From contig JABDAR010000001.1 in NCBI GenBank assembly GCA_013289085.1, positions 1 through 64,000 of the forward strand: a DNA stretch of 64,000 bases, read 5' to 3'. Both the position numbers and the translations under genes were made by a program. Positions 39,481 to 48,400 of this stretch are shown here, in pieces. This DNA comes from Gammaproteobacteria bacterium (GTDB taxonomy: Bacteria; Pseudomonadota; Gammaproteobacteria; JABCZS01). Every line of letters begins with the position of its first letter. Positions within the stretch are counted from its first letter, which is position 1. Below the pieces are notes generated by a model. The model was given only the letters and a program-made list of their open reading frames with translations, was not told the origin of the DNA and ran no database searches.

Positions 39481-40767
39481 TCATCTTACCCATACAACCG
39501 GAGTAATTGGGCTTGCTGTGGCATCATTACGATTTAAAGTACCGAGTTGCCAGATGTCTTCGAGTGTGCGCAGCATATTATAAAAATTATAGTTATCGTG
39601 AATGGTAGTTTTCTTGACCATAGGTCCATAAAAAACAGTATAAATCAAATTATCAGCGATTTCTTCAGGCGTGCCATTGGGGTTGCTTTCATCAAACCAT
39701 AAAACAAATAATATGTTTTGTGTATCAACATTAGCATTTTGCATAAGAGGGTACATATATTCCTCTAACCATTGGTTGGCGATATTCATATCATCATGTC
39801 CACTGTGTGGAATGTTGGGAATAAAAAATGAGTAATCGGGTAAATTTCCAGACTCAAGGTCACTCTCAAAATTACTTTGTGCATTAACAATATTGGCACA
39901 TCGAGCTGCATCATTAGTTATTGTAGTAAAGCTAATAAATGGATTATGTTTGCGTCGATAGAGTTTTGTATCACTAGGATATGCTTCTCCCATGTAGCAA
40001 CCATTTGCATTCCACTCAGGAAGACTCATGTCAGTAGGATAATCTTCAGCGTAGGTTTTCCAGGTGCGGTGACTGTCTTCTAATAAATCTACTAAGGTTG
40101 TATAGTTTAAATTAATAGGTGAATTACTTGTAACACCAAAACTATCTCCTGCTATCATGCTTAAATAATTCGGTTGCGAGGGTCTTGTAACCGCGTGAAA
40201 GTTATCAAAATATGCGCCTTGTTCTGCAATGGTTGCAAACATCGAATATGAAAGTGCTGCTGTTGCATTTTCATTTTCAAAAGTAATGAATACAATTTTT
40301 TGAAAATCGTTGATAACATAAATGTTGATTCTATCATCTGCATTCACCGGTTTAGAGCAACGCGTATTGTCTTTTGCACAAACTTTAGGATCAACAACAA
40401 CATGAGTAGAACCTAAAAGTGATTGGTCAGCTACCATTAAATTTATTTCACAAGTTTGCCCATCATGCAAATTACTGATAGTAATTTTATTTTTTGATGG
40501 ATCATAGCTTTGCACAACACACATACCCGTGCCTGTAATATTATTTAAGGTAACACCTTTAGGAAGATCACTGATAGTAATTAAGCCGCTGTCTTGGCCG
40601 ATATTATTGGTAATATTAAAACTAAATAAAAGTGGGGTAGAGGGCATAGATTGATTCATTGTTAATTCTGGTGTATCAGTTTTAATAATAAACCAAGCAT
40701 CAGCAGACCATGCTTGAGTGCTGAACAAAAATAAACTTGCAAGATAAAGTTTAGATAAATGCTTCAT
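39481..40767 (-). CDS. Secreted phosphoesterase (PF04185-type acid phosphatase/phospholipase C)
   Basis: A 428-residue exported protein. Signal peptide MKHLSKLYLASLFLFSTQAWSADA. Residues about 30-140 form an Ig-like beta domain with Cys pairs; about 145-428 form an alkaline-phosphatase-fold phosphoesterase with FITFENENA (metal/nucleophile region), TRPSQPNYLSMIAG, FIPNIPHSGHDD and LWFDES. The layout is close to acid phosphatases shared by bacteria and fungi. It would act in the periplasm or outside the cell on phosphate esters or phospholipids. It starts 22 bases after the beta-barrel gene and is likely co-transcribed with it. Confidence 0.85.
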   Translation of the reverse strand: MKHLSKLYLASLFLFSTQAWSADAWFIIKTDTPELTMNQSMPSTPLLFSFNITNNIGQDSGLITISDLPKGVTLNNITGTGMCVVQSYDPSKNKITISNLHDGQTCEINLMVADQSLLGSTHVVVDPKVCAKDNTRCSKPVNADDRINIYVINDFQKIVFITFENENATAALSYSMFATIAEQGAYFDNFHAVTRPSQPNYLSMIAGDSFGVTSNSPINLNYTTLVDLLEDSHRTWKTYAEDYPTDMSLPEWNANGCYMGEAYPSDTKLYRRKHNPFISFTTITNDAARCANIVNAQSNFESDLESGNLPDYSFFIPNIPHSGHDDMNIANQWLEEYMYPLMQNANVDTQNILFVLWFDESNPNGTPEEIADNLIYTVFYGPMVKKTTIHDNYNFYNMLRTLEDIWQLGTLNRNDATASPITPVVWVR

Positions 40768-40789
40768 TTGAATCTCCGCAATATAGTCG

Positions 40790-41512
40790 TTATAAAATAT
40801 AACTGAGTTGTAATAATACTTCTTGTAATTGTACTTCTTGTTTCCAATCCTGCCCCGTGTTTTGCGCGGTCAATACTGAATCTCCAGCATCGGTAAATAA
40901 ATAACCTATGCCAATGCGCAAATCATCTATAATCTCACGCTCTATACCTGCACCAATGCTATAAACGAAATCGGTTTGTGTCGTACCATTAAATAAATGT
41001 TCCCGAGTTAATTCGCCTGGCGTTGAACTTGTTTCCTGGTAATTTTCAGTTTCATTCCAAGCAACACCTAAACTTGCAGTCACATAAGGATACCAATCAT
41101 CGAATTCTCTTAGAAATTTAAATTCAGCTGCTAAACGCTGATGTTCTAATTCATATTGATAGTCAATGCCATCAAAATTAGGGTCGGCATTACCCCAAAC
41201 ATTACCGCTCAAATCATCAAAGTTAACAGCATCAAACCCAAGTCCCATTTGCAGCGACCAATGTTTTTTAAAATCATAATTAACGCCTGCAAAAACACCC
41301 CAACCTATTTGATTGTTGTTGTTATCAGGAATAAATTCATCAAAGGTATCACTTGCGATCTCAATGGTTTGATTATCTTGGCTTTGGAGCCAGTTTTCAG
41401 AAATACGCACAGCGAACATAGGATCAAAACCTGCTAATACCGGATTCATCACGATGCAGTAAAGTAAAATGCTATTTAATATTTTTATGAAGAATCTGTT
41501 ATTTCCGTGCAT
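40790..41512 (-). CDS. Small outer membrane beta-barrel protein
   Basis: A 240-residue protein with an N-terminal hydrophobic signal (about 8-28, ending VLAGF). The body is mostly amphipathic strands (VGYDF, WSLQMGLGFDAV, YPYVTASLGVAW, SIGAGIEREI, RIGIGYLF) and ends with LLQLSYIL, a barrel-type closing strand. It resembles the eight-stranded OMP_b-brl proteins common in Legionella and Coxiella. Upstream gene of a two-gene minus-strand unit with the phosphoesterase. Confidence 0.78.
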   Translation of the reverse strand: MHGNNRFFIKILNSILLYCIVMNPVLAGFDPMFAVRISENWLQSQDNQTIEIASDTFDEFIPDNNNNQIGWGVFAGVNYDFKKHWSLQMGLGFDAVNFDDLSGNVWGNADPNFDGIDYQYELEHQRLAAEFKFLREFDDWYPYVTASLGVAWNETENYQETSSTPGELTREHLFNGTTQTDFVYSIGAGIEREIIDDLRIGIGYLFTDAGDSVLTAQNTGQDWKQEVQLQEVLLQLSYIL

Positions 41513-41616
41513 TATCTTTTCCTTAAATGATTGTTTAACAGTATAGCTTCAGAAACTGAACTGGGGTCAGGCTCAGTCAATCATTTTCTAAACCTAATGA
41601 TCCGTTATAATAAAAA

Positions 41617-41645
41617 CGTTGGTCGAGGGTATCGATCCCAACACG
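41617..41645 (+). repeat. Partial tRNA-Lys 3'-end copy, candidate attachment-site remnant
   Basis: CGTTGGT (41617-41623) and TCGATCCCAACACG (41632-41645) match tRNA-Lys at 37956-37962 and 37963-37976 exactly and in the same orientation, interrupted by 8 extra bases. The 14-base block covers the T loop, T stem and start of the acceptor. This is the pattern left at the far end of elements integrated at a tRNA 3' end. Confidence 0.65.
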
Positions 41646-41700
41646 CATTAATTTACCTGCTCACTCTCGATACTCAGCTTCACATAATATATTTAGTTTC

Positions 41701-41729
41701 TTGACAAAGTAACTTTTGCGCATGATAAT
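41701..41729 (+). promoter_or_regulatory. Sigma-70 promoter for the 363-residue gene
   Basis: TTGACA (41701-41706), 17-base spacer, GATAAT (41724-41729). Near-consensus; predicted start about 41736, leaving a leader of about 79 bases. Confidence 0.8.
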
Positions 41730-41814
41730 AAATAAAAAAAATAAATAGTATAAATTAATTTAATAATAATTCTTTAATATTTTTGTGAATCTAAGTAGTA
41801 CAGGTAGGTTGTAA

Positions 41815-42906
41815 ATGTTTCAAGGAATAGAACGTGATTTGGGTCGTGTGTTGACCCCAAAAGAAAAAGATTTTATTAATATAGCCATTCATTATTTGCA
41901 TTATCCCACTGAAAATAATTTTAAGCGTTTACAGCAACATGAAAGTGTTACTTTAAAATTTTCTAAAATTTCTGATCGCACGTTACAAATTACCCTCGCT
42001 GGGGAATATCAAATAGCACAAATCACTCTAGATAACCAATTCGGTATAATTAAGTCAAGGGTTATGCGTGATTTAACCACACAAAAGGTTGATGCATTAA
42101 CAGTCGCGCCGAAGGTGATGTCACATTTTCAAAATTTACCTGAACAACAAAAAGCAATTATTTTTTTTGGCGGCGGCGTAAGGCACACGCTTTCACCTAC
42201 AGATCTTATCAAAACCACACATGAATTATTTACAGCATTAATTGAAAATTTTTCAGGAAAATTTGCTGTATTGACAGATGGATATAAAGGAACTGATATA
42301 CCCTCTGCATATCCTTCTACCCGTGCACCGCATGATATATCACAGCAGTTTGAAAACGTTCGCATTCCTCGGTATATGATCGTTCCTGAATGTGGACAAA
42401 CAGTATGCCATCAAAGTGTGCATGCCAAAGATTGTTTTGGTATCAACTGGGGTGAAGAAGCGCCGGCATTGGCCGAGGTGGCTGATGCATTTGTATACAT
42501 CGCACCATTTAATTTAATTACTGAATTAGAAATTATTTTAGCCCTAAAGCAAAAAAAACCGGCTGTGATTATTGATGTTAATCAAACAGATGAAATGGTG
42601 TATCATACGCGAGCAAAATGTGGCTACCTTTATCCTCAAGGGGGTATTATTAGTTATCAATCGCCGGAAATTGCTGCAAAAGCATTGTCCAAACGACTTT
42701 CACAAAAGTTTTCGCAGATGCGAGAAAATAAAGAAAATATTTCGCCAGAAATTTCAATAAGCCCACCTAATAGCCCGGTTCAATATAATCTTTCTACCTT
42801 GCAATGGGATGCTAAACTGGGTTTTGCAGGCTTTAAAAATAATTTGTCAGGCGTGTTAGGGCGCGATAATGCTATTTATGCTCAAAATAAAAATTTAAGA
42901 ATATAA
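41815..42906 (+). CDS. Unknown protein with a Rossmann-like (SLOG-like?) core
   Basis: A 363-residue soluble protein I do not recognise. Residues about 110-290 look like a nucleotide-binding alpha/beta fold: IIFFGGGVRHT, a helix, AVLTDGYKGTDIP, then EVADAFVYIAPFNLITELEIILALKQKKPAVIID. The last segment resembles the place where LOG/SLOG proteins have ADAFxxLPGGxGTLEE, but the PGG motif is absent. The last 70 residues are polar and Pro/Ser/Asn-rich (EISISPPNSP), like a flexible tail. It has its own strong promoter and is alone on its transcript or linked to the next gene at 43 bases. Effector, toxin or signalling enzyme are all possible. Confidence 0.8.
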   Translation: MFQGIERDLGRVLTPKEKDFINIAIHYLHYPTENNFKRLQQHESVTLKFSKISDRTLQITLAGEYQIAQITLDNQFGIIKSRVMRDLTTQKVDALTVAPKVMSHFQNLPEQQKAIIFFGGGVRHTLSPTDLIKTTHELFTALIENFSGKFAVLTDGYKGTDIPSAYPSTRAPHDISQQFENVRIPRYMIVPECGQTVCHQSVHAKDCFGINWGEEAPALAEVADAFVYIAPFNLITELEIILALKQKKPAVIIDVNQTDEMVYHTRAKCGYLYPQGGIISYQSPEIAAKALSKRLSQKFSQMRENKENISPEISISPPNSPVQYNLSTLQWDAKLGFAGFKNNLSGVLGRDNAIYAQNKNLRI

Positions 42907-42949
42907 CCTTAATTATAGGTCAGCTTGGAAGTGTGCTATCTTTCAAGCT

Positions 42950-43999
42950 ATGAAGTCTTATACCTTTTCAGCTTTACAGCAAATGATTAAATATGCGCAC
43001 ATCCCAGGAATATCTATTTCGTGGTGCCGACAAGGCATAGTGAAATCAATCGCAGCAGGAGTAATAGATACTTCAAAACCACATTCGGTAGACACCACAA
43101 CATTATTCCAGGCGGCTTCTTTGAGTAAACCCGTATCAGCTGCAATTGTATTAAATCTATTTAAACAAAAGTGTTGGGATCTAGATCAACCACTTTGCGA
43201 AATATCTGATTATGGTACAGCTGAAATTAGAAAAAATCCCTATTATAAAAAATTAACTACACGAATGGTTTTAGCCCAATGTTCTGGTGTGCCCAATTAC
43301 TGCGGTGATGCAAACATAAACTTTATTGCAGAACCAGGGGCTGGATTTACTTATTCTGGAATTGCCTTTGATTTTTTAAAAGAGGCCATCGAAAAAAAAA
43401 TTGGCAAAGAATGGGAGACTATCTCCCAGGAATTTTTTCAAGCCATTGGAATGCATCATTCAACGTTTTTACAATCCTCTAGCATCGTTGCGCGTGGTCA
43501 TGATGGCTATGGACAACCCGAGACGTTACCTCCTGCAAATTTACCTGCAATACCTGCAGGATCGCTATTGACTACAGGAAGCGATTATATTGTTTTTTTA
43601 AGACACTGTGTATCTGACGAATTTTTATCTGAAAATTTATTTAAAGCGCATACTGCATTAAACCCCGAAAATTTTTCTAAGCTATCTGTTGATCATGTTA
43701 ACAAAATTAAATGGGGCCTTGGAATCGGATTATTTGAGCATCAGGGGAGAAAAATTGCGTTCCACTGGGGAACTAATCCAGGTTCTTATGCATTTGCAGC
43801 AATTGATCTAGACGGTGGCGATTGCATCGCGTCCTTTGTAAATAGTGTAAATGGTCCTAATGTTTTTAAGAAACTTACAGAGCTTGTTGTCGGTGATATG
43901 TCCCCGGTATTTGATTGGTTATCTCATTATTGTTTCTTCAATGCAACTGTTCAACCTACAGTTCCAGAAACAACGTTTAGGAATACTGCTAAATTGTGA
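42950..43999 (+). CDS. Serine beta-lactamase-like hydrolase (class C/esterase fold)
   Basis: A 349-residue protein of the Beta-lactamase (PF00144) family. The nucleophile motif is S57-L-S-K60, the Tyr motif is FTYSGIAFDFL, and the KTG-equivalent is HWGTNPG. It lacks a signal peptide, so it is not a classical periplasmic beta-lactamase; cytoplasmic esterase, peptidase or a translocated protein are more likely. The two histidine/cysteine-rich C-terminal residues block (about 325-349) is extra. 43 bases after the previous gene. Confidence 0.85.
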   Translation: MKSYTFSALQQMIKYAHIPGISISWCRQGIVKSIAAGVIDTSKPHSVDTTTLFQAASLSKPVSAAIVLNLFKQKCWDLDQPLCEISDYGTAEIRKNPYYKKLTTRMVLAQCSGVPNYCGDANINFIAEPGAGFTYSGIAFDFLKEAIEKKIGKEWETISQEFFQAIGMHHSTFLQSSSIVARGHDGYGQPETLPPANLPAIPAGSLLTTGSDYIVFLRHCVSDEFLSENLFKAHTALNPENFSKLSVDHVNKIKWGLGIGLFEHQGRKIAFHWGTNPGSYAFAAIDLDGGDCIASFVNSVNGPNVFKKLTELVVGDMSPVFDWLSHYCFFNATVQPTVPETTFRNTAKL

Positions 44000-44020
44000 A
44001 CCCAGTGCTTGCATATGCTA

Positions 44021-44050
44021 TTGACATAATAGAAATATTTTTATTAGAAT
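44021..44050 (+). promoter_or_regulatory. Sigma-70-like promoter before the broken hydrolase
   Basis: TTGACA (44021-44026), 18-base spacer, TAGAAT (44045-44050). The transcript would begin almost at the ATG of the following 44-codon frame, so that frame would be nearly leaderless. Confidence 0.5.
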
Positions 44051-44057
44051 AGACTCT

Positions 44058-44530
44058 ATGAAATACTACACCATTATTCATTTGTCAGATAAAAATTTAT
44101 CTACATTATTACGCAAATCTGGTCAAATGATCAAAATCAGCTATTTGGATACAGATAAAGATAATATTCAGAAAAAACCACCATTTATTTAGTGAGACAG
44201 TATTTATTCAATAAGCTCACAGAATATAATGATGAATCTTATCAGCAAACAATTATCGATGGTGAAAATTTCGTTAAAGATACTTCTCTTCCTGTTTGTA
44301 TTGTAGCGGGTGCTAAAGATGAGAATCTTAATATCGAGCATTTAGATCAATTAGAAATAGATTTTAAACATTCAGCTTCAGCTAGAATAATGCTTACCCA
44401 TGCAGGGCATGATTTTTTTATTCATGACAACTATTTATTCATGAAAATACATGAAAATTTCATGTTTAATGTAGCTCCAGGGAATCTATATAATCTTAAA
44501 CAGCAGCATCAGCCTACAAGTAAATTATAA
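44058..44530 (+). pseudogene. Alpha/beta hydrolase remnant
   Basis: Two short frames abut as TAGTG. The first (44058-44192) gives 44 residues with no recognisable domain. The second (44192-44530, GTG start, 112 residues) looks like the C-terminus of an alpha/beta hydrolase: LPVCIVAGAKDENLN with the acid-type Asp and LTHAGHDFFIHD with the catalytic-type His. The nucleophile elbow and the central sheet are missing. The simplest reading is a gene shortened by an internal deletion and frameshift. The second frame could still be translated. Confidence 0.6.
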
Positions 44531-44558
44531 ACTGCTGACTTTGATTGATAAATCCTAC

Positions 44559-45404
44559 TTACCCAAGAGAAGCGGGTTTATGATTATTTTTATTATGATT
44601 ACCATCGGGGATCACAGGTTTTATATTTCTGTGTGACAAAACCGGACTATTGGTGATGGTTGAGTTTTGATTATCAGGTAATACATATTGACGGATTGTT
44701 GTGACTAGCCAAGTACTATATTCCCACAATTGGTTTAAAGTCTGGGTGACTGACACGGGAATAATGGGCTCTTCTTTATTGATAACTCTTCTTTTTTCAA
44801 ATGAGTCATCTTCATCAGCACTAACATTAATTAAATTGACTTGTTGTTCTGGCGCATCGCAAATGACGCGGCCTTTATATTCCTTCTCGATATATTCAAG
44901 CATATCGTTTGAGAGGAGATTATTTTCTAAATTAATTTTCAAGTCCGGGTTATATTTTAAAGCATTAAGTAAAATTAAGGCACCGTTATCGGTCATTTTA
45001 TTGTTGCTTAGGTCTAGAAATTCTAAAGATTTATTTTCCTTAATGGCCTTGGAAAATGCTGTTGCTGCATGATCGGTAATAAGATTATTTTTTAAAGTTA
45101 ATCTCAGTAAGGTATGATTAGTTGTAAGTGCGTTGGCTATTAAAATAATATTCTCAAGAGGTATATGAGGGATAAGCTTTACATCCCTATATTTCATATC
45201 GCCTGTAGGAGCACTATAAGTTACAGGCGATCCACTGAGATTTAATGCTTTTAAATTTATATTTTCTGGCAATTGCTTTGCCAATTCATCCATGGTTTCT
45301 TTTAGGTATAGAAGATCTATATCACCTGGGAAATAGGTGACATTATTTGTGAATCTAATTAGATTTAAAAATGATTGATTAGTTTCCGGTAGTTTTATAG
45401 GCAT
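44559..45404 (-). CDS. Leucine-rich repeat protein
   Basis: A 281-residue protein with ribonuclease-inhibitor-type LRRs between about residues 45 and 175; the clearest units are LLRLTLKNNLITDHAATAF, LEFLDLSNNKMTDNGALIL and INLENNLLSNDMLEYIE. The C-terminal 100 residues are polar and not repeated. No signal peptide. Such eukaryotic-like LRR proteins are frequent among Dot/Icm effectors in Legionella; export here is inferred. The ATG overlaps the stop of the 1,083-residue gene (TGATG), so both are translated as one unit. Confidence 0.82.
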   Translation of the reverse strand: MPIKLPETNQSFLNLIRFTNNVTYFPGDIDLLYLKETMDELAKQLPENINLKALNLSGSPVTYSAPTGDMKYRDVKLIPHIPLENIILIANALTTNHTLLRLTLKNNLITDHAATAFSKAIKENKSLEFLDLSNNKMTDNGALILLNALKYNPDLKINLENNLLSNDMLEYIEKEYKGRVICDAPEQQVNLINVSADEDDSFEKRRVINKEEPIIPVSVTQTLNQLWEYSTWLVTTIRQYVLPDNQNSTITNSPVLSHRNIKPVIPDGNHNKNNHKPASLG

Positions 45405-48400
45405 CAATTACCCCCTTTGTTGGAGGCATTGATTTTGACAACCTTCTTATCTGGCCAATAAGCGCGGTAACGATCTTGTCTTTCTTGACTCGCAATAGGA
45501 TCTGTATCCATAGGAGGAATTAAGGCATCGCTATTCATTACAGCCATTTGGTTTTGTGCACGTTGTAATAGGGTTACTAGATGACTCTTTGTTTTTTTAA
45601 AAATTTGATATCCGCGTAAAGTGCTTGTTGAAACTTGATGCACTGAGCCACTTTCATGTCGTTGCGTTGCATCGTGCAAGGAGTCACCAATATATTTTTT
45701 TAGTATTTCTAGTTTTTCAGCTGCAGAAAAATGTGTATTATTTTTAAGTATTGTTACAAACGCTTCAACTTTCGCAGGTGTTTTGAGATTGTCACTATTG
45801 CGAGATAAAAATGAGTCTTGGCTATATTGTTCGTATTCTTTGACTGTGTTAACTACGGTATCCGCTATGTGATCAAATCTTGCAGATCGCTGCCCCTCTT
45901 GTTCTGGGGTGGTTTTCCTTTCTTCTTGTTGAAACCATACGATCACATTCTTTATGCCTTCCGCTATTTTGGGTGTGATCTGTTTATTCTCTTTTTCTAA
46001 GAAAGTATTAAGTTCCTTCAGCGGATTGATAACTGCATTTTCTTGTAGCTCTGTTATCTTTGTGATAATTTTTTCACAGGATGCTATCATTTCCTTTGGT
46101 GATACACTTTCAGTTTTACCGAACAGGGCAGATGTTTTTTTAACGGCAAAACCTATAAAAGAGGCTTCATATTTTTGTTGTTCTTTAGCTTTTGATATTT
46201 CAGCTTTTAGCTCTTCTTTTATGATGGTTAAAAGAGTTTGTTCTTTATCTTTCTGCTTTGCAGTATTGGATTCTCTGATCGCAATGGCAGAAAAATCAGG
46301 CTCAACCGTTTTGGCAATATTCTCATAAAAATGCTGCACTTCTACTTTTCTGCTAGGCGACCAAGTATCAATGGCTGTTTCTGCATCCTCTTTAATAGTT
46401 AGAAAAACTTGTTTTGGATCTTGAGGGTGTTCAGTCTTTAGAGAAGTATTATATTGCTCAATTTTTTTATACATTTTAGACATGGTATCTGATACAAAAT
46501 GGCCATGAGTAATGTCATGACTAATCTTGTTGAGCAGAGTTTCATAATACTGATTTTCAGCGGTATGATTTTCGATAACAGGATTTGCCAATTGCCCCAT
46601 CTTTCTAGAAAATTCAGCGCTTTTATTATTTGTAAGGGAACCATTAATAAAGCGTAAGGTATCACTGGAACTGTATCCCACAGATAAATTTTGTTGCGCA
46701 GAGATGATGTTCTCATTCAAATACTCCCCATCAAAAGCAGGGGATTCAACTGAAACCGAAACAGGATCACTTTTTGAAAATGGTGCGGGCATACAACCGC
46801 TGTTATCAAGAAACTCCCGACCAAGCTCATCAACAAAACAAGCGATTTCTTCCGCTTTACCTGCGCGAGTCAAGCCCAATTCTTTATGTTTACCCTGTAA
46901 AGTTAAAGTTTTGATAGTGGTGGCACTGGGATCTTCAGAAATAAGCTCATAGTGTTTTCGTTGGGTAGTATTTCTAGCAATGAGTGCGTCCATGACCTCG
47001 TCGGTTTCTGGCGCAGGATCATCAGCATATAAAATATTAAGTGTATCGACACAAGCAGGAATATGTTTAGTTTGTGTGGATGCAGTACTGAAATCAAATG
47101 TACCATAAGCGGGATCAATCAAAAACATCTCGATGGTTATCCAGTTCTCTTTGGGTTGATTGACGTTAAACTTTTTATGGATCTTATTTGCTAATTCAAT
47201 TTGAGCAGCTGCTCCACGACTAAAACCGGTGAGGATAAGTTTTGAGGGTAATTGATTCTTCTCTTTTAAGGTAACAAGATTTTCTAGAATTTTATTAAGC
47301 TTTTTCTCGCCATCGCTGCCCCAATACTCGTCATCACTTCCGCCTTCAATAAAAAAATTATTATATTCAGCCAGCAAATTCCCTATGGTGTCAGTGTTAA
47401 TCGTTGAGCTGACACCTGTTCCTGCAAAATGAATAATCAGTGGTTCTGTTTTTGAAAATTTATCAGATTTACTTTTTCTATTTTTGAGCGGGTTTACCCA
47501 TTTGGGTGGAGTCAGACCTTCTAATTTAGCACTTTCATAAAGTTCATTTTGTAAATAGTGACGGATATTTCTTGGCATACGCGCAAGTGTTTTTCTTAAT
47601 TCGGTCCAAACAGGATTTAAAGAAGTCGCCTCTGGAATTTTGTCAATGCATTTTCTAAATAATAAAATGTGTTGTTGTATTTTTTCTTGTTGTGCTTGGG
47701 TATAAATATTTACAAAATTCCATTTTTTATCAGCTACCCAAGTGATGGCCATCCTAAGACTATTTTTTTTAGCTTCTTGGTCTGTTTCATCGTTTATGGT
47801 CTCTGTAGTCAGTGGTATGTTAGGATCAATATCTTTATTTTCAATTTCTTTTGATGGATCTATAGTGATACCAAGATCAAGTTCCATCTTCATATCTTTA
47901 ATTGATTGATTGTGATCCTCAGGAATATCTGCATCTATTTGATCTCTTGCAGACGGCGTCATGAGTTGTTGCAACATGACCTTAAAAAGAGTTTCTATGT
48001 AGGTATAATTTTTGATGCCTTCCAGATGACATTTTTTAAGCCCTGATAAACAGGCAGCGATCACCGTTCCATCTATTCCAGCAACTACACCTGAAAGTGG
48101 TCCAAGGTTACTACCCATGCTGCCGAGCTTGCTATATAACAGTTCTAACGTGGGGCGCTTTAATACCAGCGCACGCACTAAGCCGAAAATGGTATCATTC
48201 TCAAAAAGTGGGGTTACAAAATCATCAATTAATTTACGCGCTTGGTTATAGACGATAAGATGAGAAGCATTTTTTTTAACGATGTCGACCACTTTTGATG
48301 AATAAACCAGTTTACTCATGGCGGCTTGTAATTTTTCTAATTTTTCGAGCACTGGCAAAACGGGTGTGAGTGTTTCAGTAGTTTCTAGTTGTTTTTTATT

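Larger units (their letters stand above)
41513..41814. other. Intergenic region, 302 bases, with att-like repeat and promoter
   Basis: Between two divergent genes. It contains the partial tRNA-Lys repeat (41617-41645) and the strong promoter at 41701-41729. The remainder is AT-rich without a gene. Confidence 0.6.

Noticed and set aside
40161-40343. Short minus-strand frame within the phosphoesterase gene
   Set aside because: Alternative frame of a gene with clear family motifs.
45818-46952. Plus-strand open frames opposite the 1,083-residue gene
   Set aside because: They lie wholly inside a continuous minus-strand gene with consistent codon use and show no domain or ribosome site.
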